Positions 1-6,946 of a stretch of 54,424 nucleotides of DNA are shown here, piece by piece. The stretch's first letter is position 1. Each line of letters starts with the position of its first letter. The stretch spans positions 1 through 54,424 of the forward strand of contig DBEYOB010000176.1 of assembly GCA_048173955.1 (NCBI GenBank), given 5' to 3'. Below the pieces are notes generated by a model. It did no database searches, was not told the origin of the DNA, and saw only the letters and a list, made by a program, of their open reading frames with translations. The stretch comes from CAZUFB01 sp048173955 (GTDB lineage Bacteria; Actinomycetota; Coriobacteriia; Coriobacteriales; UMGS124). The position numbers and the translations under genes are program-made.

Positions 1-266
1 TCCCCACACGCGTGGGGACCACCCGGAATGTAGTCCTCGATGTTGTCGGATACGAGGATCATCCCCACACGCGTGGGGACCACTGGTTGATGCCTGCCTG
101 GCCCTGGGTCAGCTCGGGATCATCCCCACACGCGTGGGGACCACCCGGAATCTATCTCTATCCTCATCTGCTCGATGGGATCATCCCCACACGCGTGGGG
201 ACCACTACCCGGTCATTCGCAGCTCGCCGGTTTCGAGGGGATCATCCCCACACGCGTGGGGACCAC
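1..266 (-). CRISPR. Type I-E CRISPR array, five repeats, cut by the left window edge
   Basis: Near-identical 29-nt repeats end at 22 (partial), 83, 144, 205 and 266, an exact 61-bp period. They leave four 32-nt spacers at 23-54, 84-115, 145-176 and 206-237. Each repeat holds the stem CCCCAC-ACGC-GTGGGG. The only repeat difference seen is the outermost base at 55. On the minus strand the repeat reads GTGGTCCCC...GGGGATGATCCC, the usual form of type I-E repeats. The array lies downstream of cas2 on the same strand, so the leader-proximal (newest) repeat is 238-266 and the array continues off the left edge. Cas6e is expected to cut 3' of the stem and leave an ATGATCCC handle. Confidence 0.97.
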
Positions 267-389
267 AGTTCTCCACCTGCTATCTAACCACAAGATTGGC
301 CGTTTCTGCTTCACTTTGTCACAAAAATAGCCCTACTGCTCGCCAAAGCACCTCCTCCCGATACGTTGCATCACCGCATTGCGCACAAC
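267..389 (-). promoter_or_regulatory. Presumed CRISPR leader
   Basis: This 123-bp non-coding stretch lies between the cas2 stop and the first repeat. It is visibly richer in A and T than the cas genes, for example around 311-334. Its position and composition fit a leader that promotes array transcription and directs spacer insertion. I could not pick a convincing -35/-10 pair, and no integration-host-factor site is claimed. Confidence 0.6.
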
Positions 390-746
390 CTATCCGAACT
401 TCCGGCTTTTATGTCGTTTGCTTGCGCTGCTCCAACCCTTCTGAGGAGCTCCGAACAACGTCGAGTCCTCGGTTCCAGCCGGACGTTTGATGAGCTCGAG
501 GCCGTCGCAATCCACCGGCTGCCAGTCGGGCTGGTGTACTTTGAACGAAAGATGTTGTTCGTTGCGGGCCGAATACACCATTATCGCTCGGCCGCCTTTT
601 ACCAACTCGACAATCCTCTCCCATAACCGCTCGCGCACGCGTGCCGTGACATGCCCCACGAACACGCCGGGGGCGATTTCAAGCAGCCAACGGGTCAAAT
701 CGCCGCGCAAGCCAACCGGACACGCCGTCAAGACCACGACGATCAT
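390..746 (-). CDS. cas2: CRISPR-associated endoribonuclease/integrase subunit Cas2, type I-E
   Basis: The 118-residue protein begins MIVVVLTACPVGLRGDLTRW and contains RAIMVYSARNEQHLSF, both typical of the I-E branch of Cas2. In type I-E, Cas2 is the central dimer of the Cas1-Cas2 spacer integrase. The I-E family is usually about 95-120 residues, so length fits. The start ATG overlaps the cas1 stop by 4 bp (ATGA), indicating translational coupling. It is the last cas gene before the leader. The final 25 residues or so are polar and may be disordered. Confidence 0.95.
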   Translation of the reverse strand: MIVVVLTACPVGLRGDLTRWLLEIAPGVFVGHVTARVRERLWERIVELVKGGRAIMVYSARNEQHLSFKVHQPDWQPVDCDGLELIKRPAGTEDSTLFGAPQKGWSSASKRHKSRKFG

Positions 747-1708
747 GAGCCATCATCGCCGTCGTCGTACATGCGGCCTGCCGCGACCTCGCCAAGCCGC
801 GCATCCCACAGACCCACGTGATCGCCGTCGTCGCCGGCGTTTTCCTCCGCATCGCACCCGAGCAGAGCCTTGATGTCGGCGGCGATGCGCCGAACAAGAG
901 AGAGGTCGTAGAACGCGTCTCGCATGCCGCGGCGGACGGCGGACCCGATGTCGTCAGGCTTTTGCGCCGCAATTTGAAACGCCACCGGTATCGACGTCTC
1001 CGCCTTATAGAGATCGGCGACGTCGTACACGAAGGACTTTTCGTGTCCCGTATGCACGAATCCAAGACCTGGGGAGCAGCCCAGAGCGACGATGACCGCA
1101 TGCGCCACGCCATACAGGCAGGTATGCGCCGCCGAAAGCGCCTTGTTGATCTCGGTGCCGGACTCGTAGTCGTCGGGATCGTACAGGCGCTTGTCCCAAG
1201 CGACCCCCGTCTTCTCAGACCACGTGCGGTACACGCGCCGCACGCGGGCCCCCTCTCGGCCCCTGAGCTGCTGCATGGTCAGACCGCTCACATCTTCGTC
1301 GGGAAAGCGCATCTGATACATCTGGCGTGCAACCGTCAGGCGTTGCCTGGTGTTGGAAACCAGACGCGCCTGGCGCTGCAACAAGGCGGACGAATGGGTG
1401 AGGGGGCGCCCAAACGCATACATGCGGACACCCCGCTCCCCCACCCAGACAACGGTTGCGCCGTTTTCGCCGAGCGCTTCCATGGCACGGTGCGTCACGG
1501 TCGCCCCCGGGCCGAGCATCAGTACGCCGAGGGCGGCGGCCGGCACGTGAATCGTCCCCGCGTCGTCGGTCACGGTGATCGCGTTGTCCTGCCGGCTCAC
1601 CCTGCACAGCTCGAAATAGGCAAACGACAGGCGATCTTCAGCACGCACCAGATCGGCCAGGTCGGGAGGCGGCGTCCCGAGAGGCTTGGCGCGAGCGGAA
1701 TCGCTCAT
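743..1708 (-). CDS. cas1: CRISPR-associated integrase Cas1, type I-E
   Basis: A 321-residue protein. With Cas2 it forms the complex that captures prespacers and inserts them at the leader end. Visible motifs are the glutamate-containing LRGREGARVRRVY helix and GFVHTGHEKSFVYDVADLYK, which holds the metal-binding His and paired Asp residues of Cas1. The ATG at 1708 was chosen because it overlaps the cas6e stop as ATGA and gives the usual N-terminus. The frame stays open upstream to 1801, but that part is antisense to nothing conserved and is arginine-rich shadow sequence. The C-terminus ends in an acidic tail (DDGDDGS). Confidence 0.96.
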   Translation of the reverse strand: MSDSARAKPLGTPPPDLADLVRAEDRLSFAYFELCRVSRQDNAITVTDDAGTIHVPAAALGVLMLGPGATVTHRAMEALGENGATVVWVGERGVRMYAFGRPLTHSSALLQRQARLVSNTRQRLTVARQMYQMRFPDEDVSGLTMQQLRGREGARVRRVYRTWSEKTGVAWDKRLYDPDDYESGTEINKALSAAHTCLYGVAHAVIVALGCSPGLGFVHTGHEKSFVYDVADLYKAETSIPVAFQIAAQKPDDIGSAVRRGMRDAFYDLSLVRRIAADIKALLGCDAEENAGDDGDHVGLWDARLGEVAAGRMYDDGDDGS

Positions 1709-2427
1709 TGCGCACCGCCTTTGGGGGATGCGCCGCCTTCGAGGGGTGCGACGGTCAGCAGGCCGCACCCGAATCCCTTGGCGCGACCGATTCCCTGGCA
1801 CAGCGTACGGCGGAATGCCTCAGCGTCGACAATCTTCAAAATGCCGTCGAACCGCGCGGTTGAGAGCGTCACGCGCTCGCCACCCCGCTGGAACTCTTCT
1901 TTGTGCCGCTGGCTTATCGAGACGACGGGGCCCATCTCGTTGTCTTCCGCTATGGCAAAGCCATGGGCGGCAGCACGGGACATAAGCCATTCCGTCTGCT
2001 GGGCAACGGTCACGTGGCCGCGGAGCGTCCCCACCACGCGGTCGTCGGGCATCCTCCCCTTGTCGCAAGCCACCTTGCGAACCGGGTTCGCCTTGAGACG
2101 GAACCGCCACACCTGCCCGGTCTCCAGACGGCCAAGCAGAGGGGCGTAGTCCTTGGTCTCCCACCCGTTGGCATACACGGCCGGCCATCCTGCCTGCTCG
2201 ACAACATGGGTCAGGTCAGGGCGGGCGGGGCTCACGATGTAGAGCCACACCGCACCGGATGCGTTCTGCGGCACATCCAGACGCCACAGAATCCGCCCCT
2301 CGTCGGTCTGGCGATCAATCCCCGGGGGGAAGGCCTGCTCGACTGCGGCATGAAGCCGATAGGGAGAACCGATCAGACGGCGGCCTTCGGCGCGAGCAGG
2401 GTTGAGGGCCATGCGCGAGATGAACAT
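1705..2427 (-). CDS. cas6e: CRISPR RNA endoribonuclease Cas6e (Cse3/CasE)
   Basis: A 240-residue protein starting MFISRMALNPARAEG, the typical Cas6e opening. The C-terminal glycine-rich loop GIGRAKGFGCGLL supports the call. It processes pre-crRNA at the repeat stem and stays bound in Cascade. The ATG at 2427 is preceded by GGAGG five bases upstream. A GTG two codons earlier touches that Shine-Dalgarno sequence and is less likely. The gene overlaps cas1 by 4 bp and starts 14 bp after cas5. Confidence 0.94.
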   Translation of the reverse strand: MFISRMALNPARAEGRRLIGSPYRLHAAVEQAFPPGIDRQTDEGRILWRLDVPQNASGAVWLYIVSPARPDLTHVVEQAGWPAVYANGWETKDYAPLLGRLETGQVWRFRLKANPVRKVACDKGRMPDDRVVGTLRGHVTVAQQTEWLMSRAAAHGFAIAEDNEMGPVVSISQRHKEEFQRGGERVTLSTARFDGILKIVDAEAFRRTLCQGIGRAKGFGCGLLTVAPLEGGASPKGGAQ

Positions 2428-2441
2428 ATGCACCTCCTCTC

Positions 2442-3176
2442 CTAGAAAAAGCCCATGGGGTCATGATCGGCCGGGACCGAAGGGGGCACGGCAGCCTCCT
2501 CGTGCGCCCAGCCGGGAACCCCCACGCGCATCCGCACAACCGCACGTCCCGCATAGCGGCGTCCACCCTGCGAAAACGTTACGGGAAGGTCGTCTTGGCC
2601 CTCGGCGGCCTCGCCCGGCCGGGCGTCGCATACGATTTCAAGCTCCGGCGGTCTCCGATCATACCGGTACGCACGCTCGCAGGAGCGCCGGTACCAATCC
2701 GCCGCCAGCCAGGGAGCCTCGGACAGCGCAGAGCGAACGTCCTCGCAATCCTCTCGCATGCCAAACGCGATGGGGAATTCGGGCGGACAGGACCGTCTTC
2801 CCAGATACAGCGGCCATTTAGGCGCGCGCAACGCGGCATCGAGCACCGCCAGCAGATTGGACGGCCCGCCGAGCGCCGCAAGGAACTTGGCGTCGGACAG
2901 GTAGTAGCGGTGCGACAGGGGCATCGTAACCTTGCCGTCGAGCGAGCGCTCCGTCTGGAAATCCCTGATGACGCGCCCCGGCTGGTCGATGCGGACGCCG
3001 AACTCAAGACGTGCGAGGTCGTCGACCGCCTCCTCGCGCACGCGACCGAGCGCCGAAGCGAGCAAGCCCACCACGCCGCTTTTCGTCGGCTCTCGGCGCG
3101 TCGATCTCCGGACGAAGCGCGACGAGTCGCCCCACGACTGGAGGGGTCCCGCCAGCCTCAACAACAGAACGGCCAT
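2442..3176 (-). CDS. cas5e: Cascade subunit Cas5e (CasD)
   Basis: A 244-residue protein beginning MAVLLLRLAGPLQSWGDSSR, the strongly conserved LxGPxQSWG opening of Cas5 proteins. Further on are RREPTKSGVVGLLASALG and VIRDFQTERSLDG, also usual in the family. It caps the 5' handle of crRNA in Cascade. The start codon shares one base with the cas7 stop (TAATG). The frame is open much farther upstream, but that part overlaps cas7 and is shadow sequence. The last residues (ADHDPMGFF) sit just before the cas6e ribosome-binding site. Confidence 0.95.
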   Translation of the reverse strand: MAVLLLRLAGPLQSWGDSSRFVRRSTRREPTKSGVVGLLASALGRVREEAVDDLARLEFGVRIDQPGRVIRDFQTERSLDGKVTMPLSHRYYLSDAKFLAALGGPSNLLAVLDAALRAPKWPLYLGRRSCPPEFPIAFGMREDCEDVRSALSEAPWLAADWYRRSCERAYRYDRRPPELEIVCDARPGEAAEGQDDLPVTFSQGGRRYAGRAVVRMRVGVPGWAHEEAAVPPSVPADHDPMGFF

Positions 3177-4312
3177 TATTCCCGCCCTTGTTCGAGAAGC
3201 TCCCGGACCGTATCGCATACCCCTTCGACGAGCGTGCCGAGGTCGACATGCTCGCTCAACTCGTCGAGAGATTCGACCGCCTCGCCGATCACCACGTTCC
3301 ACGCCCGCACGGGACCGACGCCGAACGCTCCGTCGATCGACTTGAGCGTCGCTCCCAGACGCTCCGCCGCCTGCCGCGCGATCGAGGTACCCGTGCGGGG
3401 CACAACGGGATCTTCGAACGCCGAGACCGCGTTGACCGGCTGGCCCTCGCGGACAGCAACGAGCAGGGCGGACGGCAGCGTCCTGTTCGCGAAGGTGTTC
3501 TGCTTGCCCGTTGGCATCGCCCGCGCAAACGCATCGACGAACGCCGCGACGCCGCGAGCGGCGGCCTCCGCGTCGCCGAGTTGCTCGCACAAAGCGTCGA
3601 CGTTGACGGTGGCGTAGCGGTAGAGCGTCGAGGAGTTGAAACCGACCGTCTCGATCATCGCCGCACCGGCGTTGTCCTCGGCAGCGCAGTCGTCGACCGC
3701 CGTGAAATAGTCGTATTCCTGCACGACGCGGTCGACGGAGATGGCATGCGCCACCTGCGCCGAAGCGTCCGTGTTGAGGTCAGGCGCGTCGGCGAGCATG
3801 CGGCCGAACAGGGCGATGTCGACCGCCTGGTTGCCGTGGAACACGGCGCCGGCCTCGCTCTTCTCCTTCTTCGACAGCTTTGCGAGGTCCCTCCCCTCGT
3901 CAAGCCAGCCAATGGCGACGCGGGCAAGCCCCTCGATCTCAGAGCGGGCGATGAAGACGAGGTACTGCGTCACGTCAGCCCCCTCCTCAGAGCCGGCGCG
4001 GTCCGACTTCTCGAGCTTGAGGCCGAGCGCCGTGAACACGGCGCGCGCCGCCTCCCCCGCCCTGTCGGCGAGATCGGGGCGGGCGGCGGCGATCGTGTCG
4101 GCAACCAAGCCCTGGGCGAGCTTGGTTCTCACGCCGAGCGTACCTTCGGGCAGCAGCTCGGGGAACATCACACGCATCGCACGCTTCCATGCCTGGCTCG
4201 AGACACGAGCCCTCTGAACCCCGCCGTACCAGGCCGTTTTGGGGCTTCCGGTATCGTCCCGGTTGATATTGCTCGGCGGGACTGTCTGAATCGCATAGAT
4301 ATCGACGAACAT
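3176..4312 (-). CDS. cas7e: Cascade backbone subunit Cas7e (CasC/Cse4)
   Basis: A 378-residue protein beginning MFVDIYAIQTVPPSNINRDD, followed by GSPKTAWYGGVQRARVSSQAWKRA broken across that conserved RVSSQ(A/S)WKR motif. Both are hallmarks of the I-E Cas7 RAMP protein. Six copies normally form the backbone that holds the spacer part of the crRNA. Length matches the family (about 350-390). It starts 39 bp after the cse2 stop, with AAGGAA upstream of the ATG, and abuts cas5. Confidence 0.96.
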   Translation of the reverse strand: MFVDIYAIQTVPPSNINRDDTGSPKTAWYGGVQRARVSSQAWKRAMRVMFPELLPEGTLGVRTKLAQGLVADTIAAARPDLADRAGEAARAVFTALGLKLEKSDRAGSEEGADVTQYLVFIARSEIEGLARVAIGWLDEGRDLAKLSKKEKSEAGAVFHGNQAVDIALFGRMLADAPDLNTDASAQVAHAISVDRVVQEYDYFTAVDDCAAEDNAGAAMIETVGFNSSTLYRYATVNVDALCEQLGDAEAAARGVAAFVDAFARAMPTGKQNTFANRTLPSALLVAVREGQPVNAVSAFEDPVVPRTGTSIARQAAERLGATLKSIDGAFGVGPVRAWNVVIGEAVESLDELSEHVDLGTLVEGVCDTVRELLEQGRE

Positions 4313-4351
4313 GCCGATTCCTTTCTCGCTGGAAAACCTCCGCCGCGATGC

Positions 4352-4990
4352 CTATTCGGAAGCGCCGGGGTCCGTCTCATCCTCGCGCGCCATGTAATAC
4401 TCGCGCGACCATCGGTTGAACACCGACCCTCTGCTCGCGGCAAACTGGATGCGGTACAGGTCGCCCGCAAACGTGTAATAGTCGAGCGGGATATGCCCCC
4501 GGCGAAGCTGACTCACGAGGGCGCGCAAAAACACGAGGGCGTACTCGATATCGCCCGCCGTCTCAACCTGGGAAAGCCTACGCCGGACACCGCCAGCCTT
4601 GTCAAGGTCGAACTCGATGCGACGACATGCCTGGCCAAACCCTCCCCTCCGGATCGACTCGCTCTTATCGAAGACCAGCGCCATAGGGCGGTCTTGCGAC
4701 TGCTGGTGCAGGGCATAGAGCTGTAGGGCCGCACTGACCGCCTTGAATGTGGCCGAGCTTTCGTCGGGCACGCCGAGCTTGTCCTCAGGCCACTCGCCAA
4801 ACACGTCGGCCCCGACGGAGAACCAGGTCCTGTCCTCGGGGGTCCCGAGCTTGCGCAGACGCGCCAGTTGGGCACGCGCCCACGAAGCGTTTGACCTGCC
4901 GAGATACGATGCCTGGAGCGGGATAATCTTGCTCAGCGTATACGAACCTACCGCACGGACGGTGTCGGAAAACGAAGCCATGGTTGTCAC
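4352..4990 (-). CDS. cse2: Cascade small subunit Cse2 (CasB)
   Basis: A 212-residue, helix-rich, basic protein. Motifs such as ASWARAQLARLRK and RALVSQLRRG fit the two-copy small subunit that stabilises the R-loop. Two starts are possible. A GTG at 4990 overlaps the cse1 stop as GTGA, the arrangement used elsewhere in this operon. An ATG at 4981 lies nine bases after GGGGA. I chose the GTG because of the overlap; the difference is three residues. Position between cse1 and cas7 is the standard I-E order. Confidence 0.9.
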   Translation of the reverse strand: MTTMASFSDTVRAVGSYTLSKIIPLQASYLGRSNASWARAQLARLRKLGTPEDRTWFSVGADVFGEWPEDKLGVPDESSATFKAVSAALQLYALHQQSQDRPMALVFDKSESIRRGGFGQACRRIEFDLDKAGGVRRRLSQVETAGDIEYALVFLRALVSQLRRGHIPLDYYTFAGDLYRIQFAASRGSVFNRWSREYYMAREDETDPGASE

Positions 4991-6717
4991 TCCCCTCTCC
5001 CTCCGATGGCCGCTTCCGCAGAGCGTTCCAGCGGGAAAATCTCGTTGATCCTCCTGCGGAACCTCGCGATGGCGGTGCCGGCACTGATCGAAAACGTCTT
5101 TTTACCGATGGTCTTCTCCCGATAGGCGAACAGGGATACGTCGGCCGCATCGGCATACTCCTCGCCCAGGGCGAGCACCCTGCGGCGCACTTCCTTCCCC
5201 CATTGGTGGCAATAGTCGTCCTCGTCTTTGTCGGGCGTAAAATGAGCAAGACGCTCACGGAACAGGTCGTCGAGCTCGCTGTATGCCCGAGCCACGATGT
5301 CGGCAGAGCTGACGCTTGCGCGAGAACCGCTGCGTTTGTCCCCCGCCGACTCCCCGATTTCCCTTACGAGGTTCACCAGTGCCTGAACAGCCTTGTCCGT
5401 ATCGTTCACGATCTCGACTGCTCCCGCCACGGCAGGAGAGTCCCGCCGCATCATCGAGACCGAGACGTCGAAGAAATCATTGATACCGTCTTCGAATACG
5501 CTGTTTTGGGTGCCGTACGACATACCCTGCGCGCACACCGCGACGAGTGGAGGAAGATCGACGGTCTCGTGGTACTGGATCTCCTCCATCCAGCGGATGA
5601 CGCCGGGACGTAAATCGGGCGACAACCCTTGCTTTACCCCTTCCACAGAGAGCAGCGACGCCAGGCCGCGCCAGAGCGCCTTTTCGGGGTCGTGCTGGAA
5701 GGGCATCCAGGGCACGTCCGCCGTCCCGAGCTTCTTTTGCTGGGCCGTGCTTTCGCGCCACCTTGTCATGGTCTCGGCAAACTGCATATTGATGGGGCGC
5801 AGTATATCACCGTAGCAGCAGACGACCCCCACAACACTCGACCCCTCCTCGTCGGGGATAAGGCGCACGCGGCGGCTTTGCCACGTCATAAGCGCGGCGG
5901 GACCGATGCCGAACGAAGGGTCGCGGTACGCCTCCACGATGTCGGCGGGGCTTGACGGCAGCTCCCGTTCCCATGCGGGCAAATCGGACTCGTTGCCGAG
6001 CAGCTCGCGGTCAGAACCTCGCAAGTCATCGTAGAGAACCCAATTCTGCAAAAGCGTTTGGAACAGCGTGTCTCCTTGCAGGAAGACGCTGCCGATCGCA
6101 CCGAGCCAACCGGTTCCCACCGAGTCTTTAGGGGCGTACACCTTGCCCTTGTTGACATGCGTGTTGCCCACCACGGGCGTTTTGATACCCGCGGTACCGT
6201 ACGCCTGAAGGAACACGAGCCAGCGCGCGGCTTCTGCAAACGACAGGCGGTCGTTTGCGGCCTGGACACGCATCGAGAACAGGTATTTCTCCGGTTTTGG
6301 GGTATCGGCGATGAGTTCATCGACCCCGTCGGGTTTTCCGTCGACGTATTCAAGCCCGGCGACCTGGAAAAACGGGCGTTCCGCATCAAATAGGTCGAAG
6401 CGTGACCCAAAATAGTCGAGGTATGCGGTGATTGCATCCATATCAAAACGACCGGCCCGCCACATGTCTCGCCACATTCTCAGCATCTCGGGATTGGACA
6501 TGTCGGAGTCTGAGAAGACGCGGTAGAGAATCGCCAGGGCAAGCCTCAATATGGGCAACTTTTGCTGGGGGATGTCGCCCGAAATGTCGCGGATACGCGA
6601 CGCCTCGGCAAACAATGTCGTCAGAGACACTTGACCCGCCGAGCCGTCGACGTAGAGAACGGGAATCCAGGGCTCCCGATCAAGACGAAACGCGGGGGCG
6701 CGATTATCCGTAGCCAT
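4987..6717 (-). CDS. cse1: Cascade large subunit Cse1 (CasA, Cas8e)
   Basis: A 576-residue protein. FRLDREPWIPVLYVDGSAG at the N-terminus is the standard Cse1 opening, and LDYFGSRFDLFDAERPFFQV is also family-typical. The large subunit recognises the PAM and recruits Cas3. At 576 residues it is somewhat longer than the roughly 500 of E. coli. The ATG at 6717 has AAGGAGG seven bases upstream. The open frame continues upstream to 7278 but overlaps the end of cas3 and is not protein-like. A promoter and two hairpins precede it in a 229-bp gap. Confidence 0.94.
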   Translation of the reverse strand: MATDNRAPAFRLDREPWIPVLYVDGSAGQVSLTTLFAEASRIRDISGDIPQQKLPILRLALAILYRVFSDSDMSNPEMLRMWRDMWRAGRFDMDAITAYLDYFGSRFDLFDAERPFFQVAGLEYVDGKPDGVDELIADTPKPEKYLFSMRVQAANDRLSFAEAARWLVFLQAYGTAGIKTPVVGNTHVNKGKVYAPKDSVGTGWLGAIGSVFLQGDTLFQTLLQNWVLYDDLRGSDRELLGNESDLPAWERELPSSPADIVEAYRDPSFGIGPAALMTWQSRRVRLIPDEEGSSVVGVVCCYGDILRPINMQFAETMTRWRESTAQQKKLGTADVPWMPFQHDPEKALWRGLASLLSVEGVKQGLSPDLRPGVIRWMEEIQYHETVDLPPLVAVCAQGMSYGTQNSVFEDGINDFFDVSVSMMRRDSPAVAGAVEIVNDTDKAVQALVNLVREIGESAGDKRSGSRASVSSADIVARAYSELDDLFRERLAHFTPDKDEDDYCHQWGKEVRRRVLALGEEYADAADVSLFAYREKTIGKKTFSISAGTAIARFRRRINEIFPLERSAEAAIGGRGE

Positions 6718-6779
6718 CACACCGCCTCCTTTCGAACTTTTCGCGCTGTGAAAGAAATCCCAAGCTATGCGAGTCTCAA

Positions 6780-6808
6780 GTTGCAAACCCCGCAAGTGCG
6801 GGGAACAT
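6780..6808 (-). repeat. Solitary CRISPR-repeat-like hairpin in the cse1 5' untranslated region
   Basis: On the minus strand this 29-nt segment contains GTTCCCCGC-ACTT-GCGGGG, a perfect 6-bp stem with a 4-nt loop. That is the same geometry as the array repeat (stem CCCCAC, loop of 4). Aligned to the array repeat, roughly 17 of 29 positions match by eye. The fifth stem pair changes from A-T to G-C in a compensating way. It lies in the sense orientation of the cas mRNA, between the cse1 promoter and the cse1 ribosome-binding site. The call is a structural resemblance, not a proven Cas6e substrate. Confidence 0.6.
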
Positions 6809-6836
6809 GTGCGGCCCACAAAGACACTCGGGTCAT

Positions 6837-6876
6837 CCCGCTGACGGATTGCCTCGAACCAGAATCCGTCAGCGGG
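6837..6876 (-). other. 14-bp inverted repeat at the 5' end of the predicted cse1 transcript
   Basis: CCCGCTGACGGATT (6837-6850) and AATCCGTCAGCGGG (6863-6876) are perfect reverse complements around a 12-nt loop. The predicted start of transcription from the promoter at 6887-6914 is about four bases before this stem. The mRNA would therefore begin with it. It could be a 5' stabilising stem, an operator, or an attenuator. No U-run follows it on the minus strand. Confidence 0.75.
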
Positions 6877-6886
6877 CTTGTTTCTT

Positions 6887-6914
6887 AGTATACGAAAATC
6901 ATAGTCATATTCAA
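6887..6914 (-). promoter_or_regulatory. Predicted promoter of the Cascade-cas1-cas2 operon
   Basis: Read on the minus strand, TTGAAT is followed by 16 bases and TATACT, a good vegetative -35/-10 pair in a locally A+T-rich stretch. Expected transcription start is near 6880, giving a leader of about 160 nt before cse1. This implies the effector genes can be transcribed separately from cas3. Confidence 0.7.
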
Positions 6915-6946
6915 CAGTGTGTTTGTAGTAAATAACCGGAAACGAC

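Noticed and set aside
818..2149. Long open frames on the plus strand opposite the cas genes
   Set aside because: They mirror cas1 and cas6e in another frame, are rich in Arg, Pro and His, and lack ribosome-binding sites. The same applies to other long antisense frames in this high-GC window, such as 3011-4726, 8330-9940, 26741-29083 and 49467-50561.
6837..6876. TTCGA-containing loop resembling a tRNA T-arm
   Set aside because: The stem is 14 bp with a 12-nt loop and no other tRNA arms can be formed nearby.
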